A stretch of DNA of 64,000 nt, from the NCBI GenBank assembly GCA_025201765.1, contig MU623400.1:62001-126000 (forward strand), written 5' to 3'. The notes under the pieces are model-generated. The model was not told where the DNA came from, made no database searches, and was given only the letters and a program-made list of their open reading frames with translations. This DNA comes from Daldinia sp. FL1419 (Eukaryota; Ascomycota; Sordariomycetes; Xylariales; Hypoxylaceae). How positions within the stretch are numbered: position 1 is the stretch's first letter; each line of letters opens with the position of its first letter. This document shows, in pieces, positions 21,033 through 34,400 of this stretch. A program made the translations under genes and the position numbers.

Positions 21033-24000
21033 ATGGGTTCTATAGTATACACTGAAACCTCTCCCCATGAAAATGGTCGGCTGGAGGGTAGTCTTGAAGA
21101 AGACGATCCAGTCTGCATCGTCGGAATGGGTACGGAAGACTCCTATAACGCTGCCAGAAATCAAGTAATACGCTGACCTATGTGAAATGGGAATATAGCG
21201 TGTCGTCTTCCGGGCAATGTTCGATCCCCTCCGGACTTATGGCAGTTCCTCATGGAAAAGAAGTCCGGCCAGGGGCTCGTGCCTCTAGGGCGATATAACA
21301 TCAAAGGGTTTTACTCTTCGAAGGGTGATAAGTCTGGAGTCATGAACGTGGACGGTGGGTATTTCCTGAAGGAAGACGTTCGGCAGTTTGACAACGAGTT
21401 CTTTGGAATAAACAACTTCGAAGCTATATACGGTTAGTGAACGAGTCCATCCCTACTTGTATTATGTGCAATTGCCTGATCGCTAACGACGTATAGTATG
21501 TCAAAACAATGCAAACTCTCCCCCTTTGCATGTTGTTGCTAAGAGAGGAATAGATGGACCCGCAGCAACGCAAACTCCTAGAGGTAGTCTTCGAGTGCTT
21601 CGAAAATTCGGGATCATCCCTCAACGAGATGTCCAACTCCAACACGGGCGTATACGTGGGGAACTTCACTCAAGACAACCTGCTCATGCAAATGAGAGAT
21701 CCCGATGATTTGAGACGCTATCAAGCAACCGGGTCTGGTTTGACCATGCTGGCTAATCGCATCAGCCATACTTTTAATCTGCATGGTCCAAGGTATCTCC
21801 CCTTGAGAGTGAATTCCCGTCTTAGCACGTAAGATACTGACAATTAGCTGTAGCTTAACTCTCGATACAGCGTGCTCATCTTCGATCTATTGCTTGCATC
21901 TAGCTGTCACCGCCTTGAAAGCAGGAGAGTGCGACGGGGCAGTCGTGGCGGCCTCTAACTTGATCATGTTTCCAGGACCGCACATCGCAGCTTCTAAAGC
22001 CGGCATGCTCTCCCCTACATCAACGTGCCACACGTTTGACATCTCAGCTGATGGCTATGCGCGTGGCGAAGGTATCAACGCCGTGTACATAAAGCGTCTT
22101 TCGGCAGCTATCAAAAATAATGACACTATCCATGGTATTATCCGTGGAACAGCAGTAAACTCGTAAGTCCCAAGCCTTAGGTATCTGTCTGACGGCATAG
22201 CTCTAAGAATATCACCAGCAACGGACGGACCCCCGGAATGATCTACCCCAGCGCACAACTCCAGGAAGCCGTCGTTCGCAAGGCTTACAAGCACGCAAAT
22301 CTTGATTTCTGCGATACAGATTACATTGAATGCCACGGTACCGGAACCGAACTAGGAGATCATGTTGAGTTGAACGCGTTGGGGGCCTGTTTCTCCAAGA
22401 CAAGCAGAAAACCAATTATGATCGGTGGTGTAAGTGTACCCCTTTTCTCCACGACCCGCCTTATAGCAGCAACAGTGAGATGCGATATTCGTCTAACCTA
22501 CTAATATGTACGAAAATATCCAGACAAAACCAAGTTTTGGGCACGGCGAAGCAGCAAGTAGCCTTACATCGCTGATCAAGGTTGCCTTGGCCTTTCAGCA
22601 TGCCTTGATTCCGCCTACGCGTGGGGTCGAGACGCTCAATCCAAAACGTTGGTTACTTCTCTTCCGCTTGGATGGACCATTAACTAATATCGTGGCATTT
22701 AGTTGAACTAGATCGCCACAACATGGAAGTTGTTACTGAACCCCGACCATGGCCACGAAAACTTCAACGAGCCAGCCTTAGCTCTTTTGGCTACGGGGGT
22801 GCTAATGCGCATGTGATCCTTGAGTCGGTCTCGAGTTATATGAATAATCCGCCCGCGACTACGAATGGCTTACATGGAAGCCTTCAGCCTCTATCGTTAC
22901 CAATTTCGGCTTCGTCACAAAAGTCTTTAGAGACTTGGACTGAGCAGATCTATCAACTTGCCCAGTCGTGTGATAGTTCGGGCATCGGAAGTCTGAGTTA
23001 CACATTAGCCGAGCGTTTGACGCATTTGAGATACCGAACATCCCTTCTTGTGACCCCTAGTCAAGATGGAAAGCCGGAAAACTGGGCCATTCAACCGTCT
23101 GAAGAATCTCGTTATAGTGACGTAGATCCACTTAACTTCGCGTTTGTTTTCACGGGTCAAGGAGCGCAATACCATGGCATGGGAAGAGCACTTCTTTGTA
23201 CTAGTCCGATATTTCTCGCCACCATCAGAGGGCTGGACCAAGTTCTCCAAAGTCTTATACCGCCATACGCGCCCGGATGGACCCTTGAAAGCACGTTACG
23301 AGACGACACTGACGAGAGCCGGATCAACGAAGCTCTGAGAAGTCAGCCCATATGTACCGCCGTGCAAATCGGTCTCGTTAGCATGTTGCGTGCTTGGGGC
23401 GCCCAACCCTCTGCTACTATAGGCCATTCCTCCGGTGAGATTAGCGCAGCATATGCGGCGGGACACTTAAGGTTTGTTCTCTTACCCTATACCCATATGC
23501 CGATGCCGATTCCAGTCTGCTAATTACGCCTCATAGCGCATCGCAAGCTATTCTTGTTGCTTATTTCAGAGGATATGTCGTAGCAGAGAACCCAACCTCG
23601 GGAGCTATGCTTGCGTGTGGACTCAGTGTTCAAGAAGCTGAGGCAGCAATAAAGCAATGTGGACTCGCGGAGCAGGTCTGCGTCACCTGTTTCAATGCGC
23701 CAGAAAGCGTGACTTTGAGTGGACCAAAGGATTGTATTATTCAGGTACAATCGGAACTTTCAAGTCGCAAAAAGTTCAATCGACTTCTAGAGACGGGCGG
23801 CCAGCCGTACCATTCAAAATGGATGAAGAACGCCGGCGCGATGTACGAGAGGTTACTCGAACCATACTTTCATGAAAAACCCCAAGATAGTCCCTTTAAA
23901 GCCACAATGTACTCTACCGTCTATGACAAGGACGGCAACCCCGAACTTGTCGACGCCTCTACGACGGGGGCAAAGTATTGGAGAGATAACCTCGAGCGAC

Positions 24001-27000
24001 CAGTCCGATTCCATTCCGCCTTACACCATATGATCCGAAGCCAGAGATTTCACCTCATTGAAATAGGATCACACCCGGCTCTAAAAGGCCCCGTAAACCA
24101 GATCCGGGGAGCCGCAATGCTCGATGAACGAGCTACCCCATATAGTCCGTCATTAATCAGGGGACAAGACGCTCATCTGAGTATGATGAAACTAGCTAGT
24201 AGGCTGTTCACTCACGGCTACAAACTAGATTGGAAGGCCATCAACTCCATTCCCGAAAAAAGCCGTGTTGTGTTCCAAAATCTGCCCCCATATCCCTGGG
24301 ATTACTCGGCCGGCCTGCTCTGGTTCGAGCCTCGTGCAAGTGACGAGTTGCGCAATCGCGCTTTTATTCGTCACGAACTTTTGGGTTCACAGCAACTCGC
24401 TGGGAACGGCATCGACTGGAGCTGGAGAAATATTCTCCGCCCCAACGAGATGCCTTGGATTCGTGACCACAAGATTGAAGATCAAGTAGTGTTTCCGGCT
24501 GCGGGGTATATCGCTTTGGCTATGGAAGCAGTTACCAGGGCCAGAGCGGAAAGCGGAAGCCCCCTGGCTGAACGCGCGATATTTGATCTACAGAATGTCA
24601 GCATCAATTCCGCCATGGTGGTGCCTGAAGAGAGCGACTTGGACCAAGTGCCCGTCGAATTACACACGACGCTTACTAAACGGAAACTATCAGCCAAGAC
24701 TTCTTCGGCGAGTATATACGATTTCTCCATATCTTCCTGGACTGGGGGCGAGGCTACTGTACACTGCGTGGGAAGCATCCGAGTATCCGACGAGCCCCCT
24801 GAGACATCGGTAGCAGTCAATGGGGTCCCAGGCCCAACCGGGTTTAGAAACTGGGCTATGGACAGGTGGTATGAGAAATTCAGGGAAGGGGGAATATTAT
24901 TTGGCCCGCAGTTTCGAACGCTAACCGGCGTGCGAGCGGATAGCAATCAAGCACGATCCGACGTTCTATGTGACGCCAAAATTTGTTCACCTATGCTTAA
25001 GGACTCGGCCAATCGCTATGCGGTACATCCCGTGACGATTGATGCCTGCCTACAGGCCGTCTTGATAAGTGCTACTTCCGGGAATCCCGATTCTTTCCAA
25101 GCTTTCGTGCCGGTATTTATCTCGGAGTGTCACATTAGGACTTTGGACCTTCCGAGGGAAGATGAGGAGGGACGGAAAGGTGTCGTTCACGCAACATCGC
25201 ATCGAACAGGATTTTCCAGTCTCAGAGCAGATTCTACTCTGAGGGATGACCGGGGGGTGCCCCTAATCCAGATGAAAGATGTTCGATCGACGGCGTATAC
25301 TGGGAAGGTGTCTAAGGATGACAGCCATGAGAACCCTCACCTATTACGGCACGCAGCGACGCGTGTGGATTGGAAACCGGATATCAGGCGACTTACGCCG
25401 GACACAGTACCTCAGCTGGAGGCTTACGTTGCAGAATTCGCTCACGATACACCCTCATTCTCGAATGGGGACGAGAGCGAGAGTATCATTGGCGCAATAC
25501 TAGACCTAGCAGGCCATAAAAACCCTCGAATACGTATCCTAGAAATCGGGACACCTAACGAGGGCTCAAAGAATAGGTGGCTAGAGTTGTTGGCTGACGG
25601 AACTGCATTTCCACGATATAAGTCTTGGGTATCAACTCAACCGGGCGACGGAAACGAAGTTTGGGTAGAGAGTGCTAACCAAACCAAGTTCGACATTGTG
25701 ATCCATAACGTAAGTAACGGAATACACTCTTCAACATGTAAGAGAATACTCATACTTCTCTAGGATACCGCATCTGAGGAACTTTGGAGCCGCTCGCCGG
25801 AGCATCTTGCGTCGCTTGTCAATGGCAATGGGGTCATGGTAACCCGCAAATCAGATATGGCCACAGCGAAATTAAATGCAGCAAATTTCCAGGTGTTAGA
25901 TCTTGGAGATCATATCACTCTAGCACTGCATAAAAAAGAAAGGAAGGCTCTAAAAGGACGAGACATCCTCATTGTGGTATGTGGATATATCCAGAGTATA
26001 TTTTGTTGACTTACTCGACTAATATCGATATCAATAGGTTTGGGAAGCGTCTTCGTTGGTACAAGTCTTTGTTGATGATTTAACCAAATACTTGGAATTA
26101 ACTCAAGAGGCTCGTTCAATTCGCGCCATATCCCTAGCCCAGGTTCCAACGATAGAGATCCCTGGGGATGTAGTTTGCATCTCACTGATAGAACTAGAAC
26201 GGCCGTTTCTGGCCGAGCTAGACGAAGAGGACATGGGACTACTCCACAACCTGATGGGCAGGGTAAAGGACCTCGTCTGGTTGATTGGAGCCAACCTAAT
26301 GGACGTACCCAATCCTGACCTTACTTTGGTACAAGGACTTTGTCATTCCATCCTTGTCGAGCAGCCGGCTTTTCGGTTTGCATATATGGATGTTGGGTCC
26401 ATCGAAATTCTATCATCCGACTTGCAGAATTCTTGCCAAAGTATAGTTCGAGTATTAGAACGCCACGAGAAAATCGACGACAGAGAATTCGTCCTTTCGA
26501 AAGGCCTACTCTATGTTAGCCGCATAAAGCCCGACACCGCAATAAATTCTGTATTCCAGAGCCGGACTGGGAAAACGCGTACATCCATGAAGCAATTACC
26601 CCTTTTCCAGGCAAATCCGGCCAAGTTATGTATCGAAAAAGTTGGTATCACAGATTCCTTATACTTCCAGCAGATTTGTGAGCCGCCTACGACCCCACCC
26701 AAGGGTTTTGTCGATGTCGAAGTCAAAGCAGTCAGTTTAAATGCGAAAGACGTGTACGCTATGAGCGGACGCGTCGAAACGAGAACTGGCACGTCGGGTC
26801 TCGAGTTCGGCGGTCTTGTTACGGCAGTGGGATCGGACGAATGTAATTTCAAAGTAGGGGACAGGGTATTCGCTCATTACCCTAATCACTTTTCGACGAC
26901 TGAACGAGTCCCGACTTGGGCGTGTCATAAACTGCTAGATTGTGAAAGCTTCGCGGAGATGGCAATACTACCAACTGTATACTGCGCCGCCCTATACGCT

Positions 27001-29007
27001 ATTCGCGATTGTGCGAGGTTGCGCGCTGGGGAGTCGGTTCTTATTCACTCGGGAGCTGGTGCCTTTGGCATCGCCGCAATAAGTTTGGCGCAGCGTGTTG
27101 GTGCAGTCGTATATACCACCGTTGGCTCGGAGAAGAAACGAGAGTTTTTGATTAACAATCTTAGCATACCTTCCGACCATATCTTTAGTTCTCGGGACGA
27201 GTCGTTCGAGCCGGCATTGAAAGCTGCAACTGATGGCAAAGGAACCAATGTCGTTATCAACTCCCTCGTTGGAGATCTGATGCATGCCAGCTGGCGCTGC
27301 CTGGCTCGTTTCGGCCGCTTCATAGAGGTTGGTAAGCGTGAATTTATTGATGACGGTAGGCTAGAGATGGACGTCTTCTCCCGCAGCACGACCTTCGCCG
27401 CTTTCGATCTTAGCGAGATGTTTTTTGAAGACGAAAAATACTATCAAGATCTACTAGTTAGGTAAGTTAACATGTCTCCATTTCGCCGGAGTTCTGCTAA
27501 TCACAACCATTCTATCGCGCAGCTTGTCCAATGATGTTATTGAGTTGTATCGCTCGAAGCAGATTCAAGCCATTCCTATCACGACTTTTGACGTATCGGA
27601 AATCGCCCAAGCATATCGCTATTTCTCGTCCAGAGGTAGAATCGGGAAGATCGTGGTCTCATTTGAGAATCCGAAGAGCCTCCTAACTGCAAGTTCAACT
27701 CCTAGCTGATTCTGTATTGATGCTAATGATGCTAACCCTATGCCTTTTAGGTTGCGCCTCCTAAATATATCAGCATACTTGATTCTGCAAAGGTGTATTT
27801 CCTCGTGGGCGCCCTTGGTGGTCTAGGGAGGAGTTTAGTCCGCTGGATGATGTCGCGAGGCGCGCGAAAATTAGTATTTCTCCAGAGATCAGGCAGTGAT
27901 AAGTCAGGAGCTCGGGAGTTCGTAGCCCAGTTGAGACGAGAGGGGGCGCACACTACGGTAGTCAAGGGCGATATCACAAAGTTAGAAGATGTCGCAGCGG
28001 GTATAGCAGCCTGCAAGGAACTCGGGGGACCTATCGGCGGCGTACTGCAAGCCGCAATGGGTCTCCACGAAGATATTTTCAGCGCGATGACAAGTGGTGC
28101 TTGGCAGGAATGTGTGAGGCCAAAATGGGCTGGCACGTGGAATCTCCACAAGGCACTAGAAGGGCACGACGAGGCTCTCGACTTTTTCCTCATGACGTCT
28201 TCGATGAATGGGACTACCGGGTTACCAACGGAAAGCAATTATTCCGCAGCAAACGCTTTTCTCGACAGTTTCGCCCAATGGCGAAGAAGCCAAGGCAACC
28301 CGGCCGTATCACTTGCATTAGGAATGGTATCCGACGTCGGGTATCTTCACGAGAATCCCAAAATTGAGGAATTATTGCTACGAAGGGGGACCCAGCCGCT
28401 AAGCGAGAACGACGTTCTCCTGCTTGCCGATATCGCAATCGGGGGCGTCAGTAGCCACAGCGTGTTACAACTGGGGCAGAGTGATGCAGCGCCGGCTCAT
28501 ATGCTCACCGGCTTGGAAACTTGCAACCTTCGAAAATTGATAAACCAAGGATTCGAGATAACTAATTCAACGCTAGATGACCCTAGGTTATCCATCCTAG
28601 CAGCTTCACTAGAGTTTGCTCGTAATCCTACAGGCACAAACGAAAGTCGATATCCGGAAGGTGACGAGCAGATCGTCAGCACTCCATGGATGAAGGGTTT
28701 GCCTAAAGAAGTTGTCGATATCCTCAGACCGGAACTTGCTGGTGCCTCTTCTTTGAAGGCATCGATACTACGAGTCTTAACCAAGAGATTTTCCGATTTA
28801 CTGCTTACCCCAAGAGATCAAATCGACCCCGACAGGTCGTTTGCGCAGTTTGGGTTAGACAGCATGATCGCGTCGGAGTTTAGATCGTGGCTTTGGAACT
28901 CGTTCAAAGTTGACGTGCCGTTTTTGGACCTATTGGGATCCCGAAAGTCGTTGGATACCGTAGCAGCACTTGTGGAAACAGATGTAGCATCACGGTCTGC
29001 GAGATGA
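21033..29007 (+). CDS. Highly reducing iterative type I polyketide synthase (possibly frame-disrupted)
   Basis: Twelve exons: 21033-21129, 21199-21431, 21554-21792, 21848-22162, 22219-22429, 22524-22647, 22703-23471, 23537-25709, 25764-25976, 26038-27461, 27523-27688 and 27751-29007, about 2406 residues. Domains: KS 30-450 (DTACSSS, ECHGTGT, SFGHGEAAS), AT 550-845 (FTGQGAQ, GHSSGE), DH 940-1250 (His in RDHKIEDQVVFP, Asp in HPVTIDACLQ), a short degenerate methyltransferase region near 1330 (LEIGTPNEGS), ER 1655-1980 (HSGAGAFGIAA), KR 2000-2200 (GALGGLGR, NYSAANAF) and ACP near 2355 (FGLDSM). No release domain follows, as usual for the class. The 27689-27750 intron starts with GC. Exons 2 and 3 cannot be joined in frame: the only GT after ATATAC (21433) leaves one base, while MDPQQR must begin exactly at 21554. 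The listed exon-2 end is the frame-keeping one, not a proven splice site. Confidence 0.85.
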
Positions 29008-29847
29008 AAAGTAAAGTTCTAAGTTAACTCCTTAAGACGAGTTTAAAGGGAAAAATAGACACCTCAAACGGTAAAACGGCTCTCGAGTACTAACCAATTT
29101 CGCCCTAGTGTTCGACGCGTCCAGTAAAGAAAGAAAGAAAGAAAGCCAAACGCGCATCAGTGGGACTAACGCGCGAGACCAATGCAGGAGAGCGGGTCTG
29201 ATCATCTTATCTGATTGATAAATAGGCTTGGCATTATTCCGAGCCAATCAGAGAATATTTCAAGATATACTTGTGGATCCTGCTGGGAGCACGAACCACA
29301 CGGCAGAACCCCGACCGCCTAGGGCCAGCCTACTGTAGTTGTAAATATCCTCGCTTCGCAGCCTAGCATAGATCTTAGACAATATATCATCAGTTCAGTT
29401 ACCACATAGACTTATTTAGGCCCTGACTATTCATACAATTAGTAGTTGGTGTCCCGAGTCCCGGTACTGACCGCCATAAATGCACATACTGCGCATAACC
29501 AAGTATAACCAACGACGCCTATAAAAAGTCCATACCCCAGATTTATCTTACCATCTTCGGGTTACCCACTCTAGGGATTTATATTTGCAATAACTGGCTT
29601 GGAACCACGTTATAGACTGACTCATGAGTTGACCGCCATGTTCAGGCATCGAGGCTTATCTCCCCTGTCCGTCCCTCTACCTGCTTTCGGCTTCGGTTTC
29701 GGCTTCGGCTTCGGCTGGGCTATGTAGTCTTTTTAAATATGCCGCTCTCCTGCTCAGATTATGCTGTTGAATCTTCTCTAGAGTATCGCCCTTGGCAAAT
29801 GTCCCTGTATTAAAGTCTATTAGTGAGCTTTCATAGTAATTCTGGCC
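29008..29847. other. Intergenic region with microsatellites
   Basis: Between the synthase and the transporter. It holds an AAAG run near 29125-29145, a TTCGGC/TTCGGT hexamer run near 29685-29717 and TGACTCA at 29618-29624 inside the palindrome ACTCATGAGT. No gene is seen. Confidence 0.55.
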
Positions 29848-31488
29848 ATGGCGACACTAAAGAACCAAGACTCTATCGAAGCGGCGCCGGATCCCGTTAC
29901 GGTGGAACTTGCCAAGATCCTAACACCGACCGGCGCAACGGATACCGCACCCACAAAGGATTCCGATCCCTTTCTAGTCGCGTTTGATCAGCCCTACGAT
30001 GCCGAGAACCCATTGAATTGGCCGACCGGTCGTAAATGGATGGTCACGGACGTCTTGTCCGCCACGAGTTTTAACCGTATCATGGTCTCGACAATTATGG
30101 CTCCGGCATTATCTACTATCGCCAACGAGCTAAACATGAGCTCCGCTGAGTCGGCCATGTCACTTTCTATATACCTCTTAGCTACCGTCTTTGGTCCACC
30201 CCTGATTGGCCCCTTGTCGGAAATATACGGCCGGAAGGTTATCCTACACACTTCCAACGTTTGGTTCCTTGCTTGGAATATTATTTGCGGCTTTGCTCCT
30301 ACAAAGGGGACACTTATCGCAGCTCGCTTCCTTGCAGGTTTTGGTGCTAGTGCTATATACTCTCTCGCTGGTGGCGTCCTTGGCGATGTATGGAGGCCGG
30401 AACAGAGGGGTAGTTCGCTGGGAGTCTACCTAATTATTCCTTTACTGGGTTCAGCAGTCGGTACATCGCTCGAATAGTACTAAATAGACAACCAAGGAAA
30501 TTAACCTTCTACCTTTTAGGTCCTATAATCGGTGGTTTTATGGCCGCACGAACAACCTGGCGGTGGATGTTTTGGTCCACGTCTATATTCCAGACTGTGA
30601 TGATAGTCGTGTCATTTTTCAGCTTCCACGAGTCTTATGGTCCCCTCATCCTTAAACGCCGCGCCTGGCGCATTCGCAAAGAGACGGGCGAGACCCGATA
30701 TCATACTCAAGGGGAAATCATTGATGGGGATAGGTCGGCCCTGGCTATTATAGTACGGGCTTTATCACGACCGCTACGTCTCCTACTCTTCCATCCCATC
30801 ATCCAGGTCTCGGCCGTTCTATCAGGATTCAACTATGGCATCCTATACGTCGTCCTCTCTACCTTTTCCGCTCTTTTTACTACCCAATATGGCCAGTCGG
30901 TCGAAATTAGTGGACTGCACTACATTGCCTGTTCTCTTGGCAATTTGGCTGCCTCGCAGGTCGGCGCGCCTTTGATGGATTATCTCTATAAACGGATACC
31001 TGCCCATAACCAGAATCCAGAGTCACGTATGCCTTTGATGTTCCCCTCAATACTAATCACATGGGTGGGCGCTTTGATATACGGGTGGGCAGCTGCGTAC
31101 CGGCTGCATTGGATCGTAGTTGACATAGGAGTCTTCATTATGCTGTTTGGCATGCAACTTGGCAGCCTACCTAGTAAGTGTTATTCAAGCCCCTCATTAA
31201 CCTCCTTTATTACGCCCTCGACCGCTGACTTCACATGCTTTAGTAACGGCATATGTTATCGACACCTATGCAGAGCACACAAGCAGCGCCATGGCGGCAC
31301 AACAATTCCTCAAAAGTTTAATGGCGTTCCTATTTCCGTTATTCGCTCCAAGCATGTATGCAGTACTTGGATATGGATGGGGTAATAGTGTACTGGCCTT
31401 GACGGGCTTGGTACTTTCAGTACCTCTTCCAGTATTCCTATGGAGGTACGGGGCTAGGCTAAGGGCCAGGGCAATTTCGACTTACTAG
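29848..31488 (+). CDS. MFS transporter, drug:H+ antiporter-like
   Basis: Exons 29848-30460, 30520-31173 and 31244-31488, with introns of 59 and 70 nt; 503 residues. A polar N-terminus precedes about twelve hydrophobic segments. The loop motif GPLSEIYGRKV after helix 2 is the DHA1 motif A variant, and GSAVGPIIGG (rebuilt across the first intron) is the motif C region. The PENPLNWP-like stretch YDAENPLNWPTGRKW just before helix 1 is typical of fungal DHA1 multidrug transporters. The position next to the synthase suggests product export or self-protection, which is inference. Confidence 0.92.
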
Positions 31489-34400
31489 GTAGTATTGACA
31501 CAAAAGGTGTAAGGAACTGATAATTTTGAGCTTAGAGCTTTTATGGTGAATTTGAAAAAGTTCTACTAAAGGATATTCCCAACTACCAACGTGTTATACG
31601 TGGGTAGATATCTGGAGTAGCCATGTTCCTCATTCTTTAATATATCGAAATAATCTACCTCGCAAATTACCGCATCACTTTATCACAATACCTACTAAAC
31701 GTATATCTAAGTATTGCAACGTTGAGTCAAAGTTTTGCCTAAAGTAGGTCAATTAACGTTTAGACAATCCATAAATATCTACGTTGAACTATAGGCCATA
31801 ACCTTTCGACTACGCCGGTAGTTTCCTTCGTATGTATCCTTTTGAGTCCAGCGTTATACGGGGGATCCCTCTTGAAAATAAAACTCTTTGAATGGCCAAA
31901 ATAAACAGCCACAAGTTGATGCCACATTCATCAGAGATATCGCCCGGGGGGGAGTAAAAGGGGGGGAAACAAAGCACATGAGTCTGTATTTATCTTAAGA
32001 ACTCTCCCATTAACGGAGTTTCACGAGGTACCCCATACAATGTAGTTAACTAAGCCATTCGTAGACTTTCACAGAGTGTCATGTTGTCGTAGTCCCATCT
32101 AGGCAATGCTAGTGCTGGTGAAACTAAACGGCTACTACCTCCATAGGTAGCTAAACTATCTACTTCCTACCCCAATAGAGCCATTGTTACCCCTTACCTT
32201 GCTTACTTCCTTTCTACCGCCTACCGCCTTCACGGGCAGTAAAGTACGGCTTCCCTGTAACCGGTACAGCAACTGCCTTAACCTCGACATCTCTAATCAA
32301 CGTAATAGGGAAAGCACCTAGGAATAGGCGCTAGAAGAATTAGAAATAGATTTGATTGCTCGGTAGAGTATGGCGCGAGATATTTTCTTTGATTTAGCCA
32401 ATCCTCGGGTACCAATATAGAAATATCTACGTCGTTTCCCAGATAGTAGAACAAACAAGGATGGATGGAAACTAAGGGGACAACGAATATGCCTCCGCGT
32501 TAATTGATTGCCAAAAGTACGCCATCTTAAAGGGGGTATTCTAGTAGCAAGATCCTCACCTGCTGATGGGATGACGTGCAACGCTTACTGGTAGCTGTAT
32601 ATAGTCGTGCCTCCTTATAATGACTCTTAACGACCTGATGACCTGATGACCTTGTCATCGCTGTGGTCGCTGCCCCTTACATTCTTCCTTATGACCAACC
32701 TCCCTGTCTACCTAGAGAGTCGTCATGGTAAACATAGTTTGTGCCTGCGGGTCCTGAAACATTTGTCATAGCTCACAAGCTACCTAATCCTCATAGCAAT
32801 TTGGATCGTTGCCTTGGAGTACCTCTCCCCCAACCACCCCCTCGCATAAGTTCCCCGCGATATTTTCTTTCCTATGCGGGTCTTTGTGTACTGGTACCTC
32901 TACTTCTCCTATATTCACCATGTCTTCTCCTGTTCCTTCTACACTGCCTCCCCACACAGGTCGTCCTATCTTACCCCTGCTGTCACGCACTATTAATCAC
33001 ACCTCTCGGTACTAGTCCCCGGTTGTTTGCTCCCTTGTACCCTGACTCACCCTCAAGGTCCTTGCTTGACTGCATATAAATACCCCATCACTTTCTCACC
33101 CCTCCTCACTCCAGCATCTCTTCCCTACACCATCTCTTCTCTACACCATCTCTTCTCTACCAACCCTACCTTACACCTCACGAATCAATCATAGGTACGT
33201 AAAGGTAATATCATCATGCTACGTACCCAAGTTATGGACAGTACCTAGGCATCATGGATACTATCTAGTATGTAATTCAATAAGATAAACCTATCTAAGA
33301 TACATCCTGCTAACCTATGCCACAGTAGCTCTTAAAGAGGATAACTGTTCCTGTTTAACCCCGATACTCAATCCACAGAGAAGAGAAAAAAAAGAACTCC
33401 AATTAACCACAAAGTATCATCTAAAATCTAGCCAAAGCCGAGAAGATGCCTAAGGTTTATTTGTCATCTGTATGTTCAACCTTTTTTATTCCCTCATCTC
33501 CCCCATAAGTCTTGTGATGTGACATCCAGCATCAAGCCCCTCTCATACTAATCAACTTTTAATTACCTCAGGCTCCTCAGAGAAATGGTAACATCAGTGG
33601 AAATAACTTTGTCTACTCTGTTACTCTCCAACACTTGCTACCGCGGCTATACCAAAAAACTCCTATACAAGAGTAGAAAGGGCCAAAGGAAAGAGATTGA
33701 TCCTTATTACTTAGTAAGTCGAAACATTTCTAAGTAATATGGTTCTTCAGCTAATTCCTTTCGACAGATAACTTAATTATATTTCTATACTCTAAAAACT
33801 ATGCCATATAATTGCCTTATCTAAAGTATCGACTACTGTTTGGGGCTAAACGTGAGTACACTACGATTGAATCAAACGTTGTAACTGACACACTCAAAGC
33901 AGAAATCAAAAGCCACGATGATCAATGGTGGGCGAGACGTCCAAAATATAATCGGCATTTGCGCGACGCTGTAAAATGGGATCAAGGCCACAAAGGATGG
34001 TGAACTTATCGGGAAAGACAGTCAGAGATACGACTCGATGCAGAAACGGTCTACGACCTTTGAAAGTAAGGTCACCAAAGCCAAGAAGCGCGACCGTCAG
34101 CCAAAATATGGCAAGGCCGAAGAGAGCAAAGAATTGCAAGATTCACTACTCGCAACTACACCCTTCAACCACTGGTCTCTAGTGCACACGTAGGGGTCTA
34201 AGCTAAGCAAAAGTGAGTCACTTTGTGACCTTGGAACATCTTGAATAACCAACAAAATTCCAACCTAAAATCCCTCTACCCCTTCACTCCCTTCCTCTGG
34301 TACGCGTCATATGAGCGTGCTACCAGAGCTTTCCATCTCCGGTGACCTCTAATATGGCTTTCCTTTAGCCTTTCCACTCCACAAGAAGTTTCATGGCGAA

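Noticed and set aside
21497..21553. A micro-exon between exons 2 and 3 of the polyketide synthase to repair the frame
   Set aside because: The available AG and GT positions give either the wrong phase or an intron of about 20 nt, too short to be spliced.
33812..34190. Small plus-strand gene
   Set aside because: Two overlapping frames of about 65 codons each with stops between them; no splice scheme or motif supports a gene.
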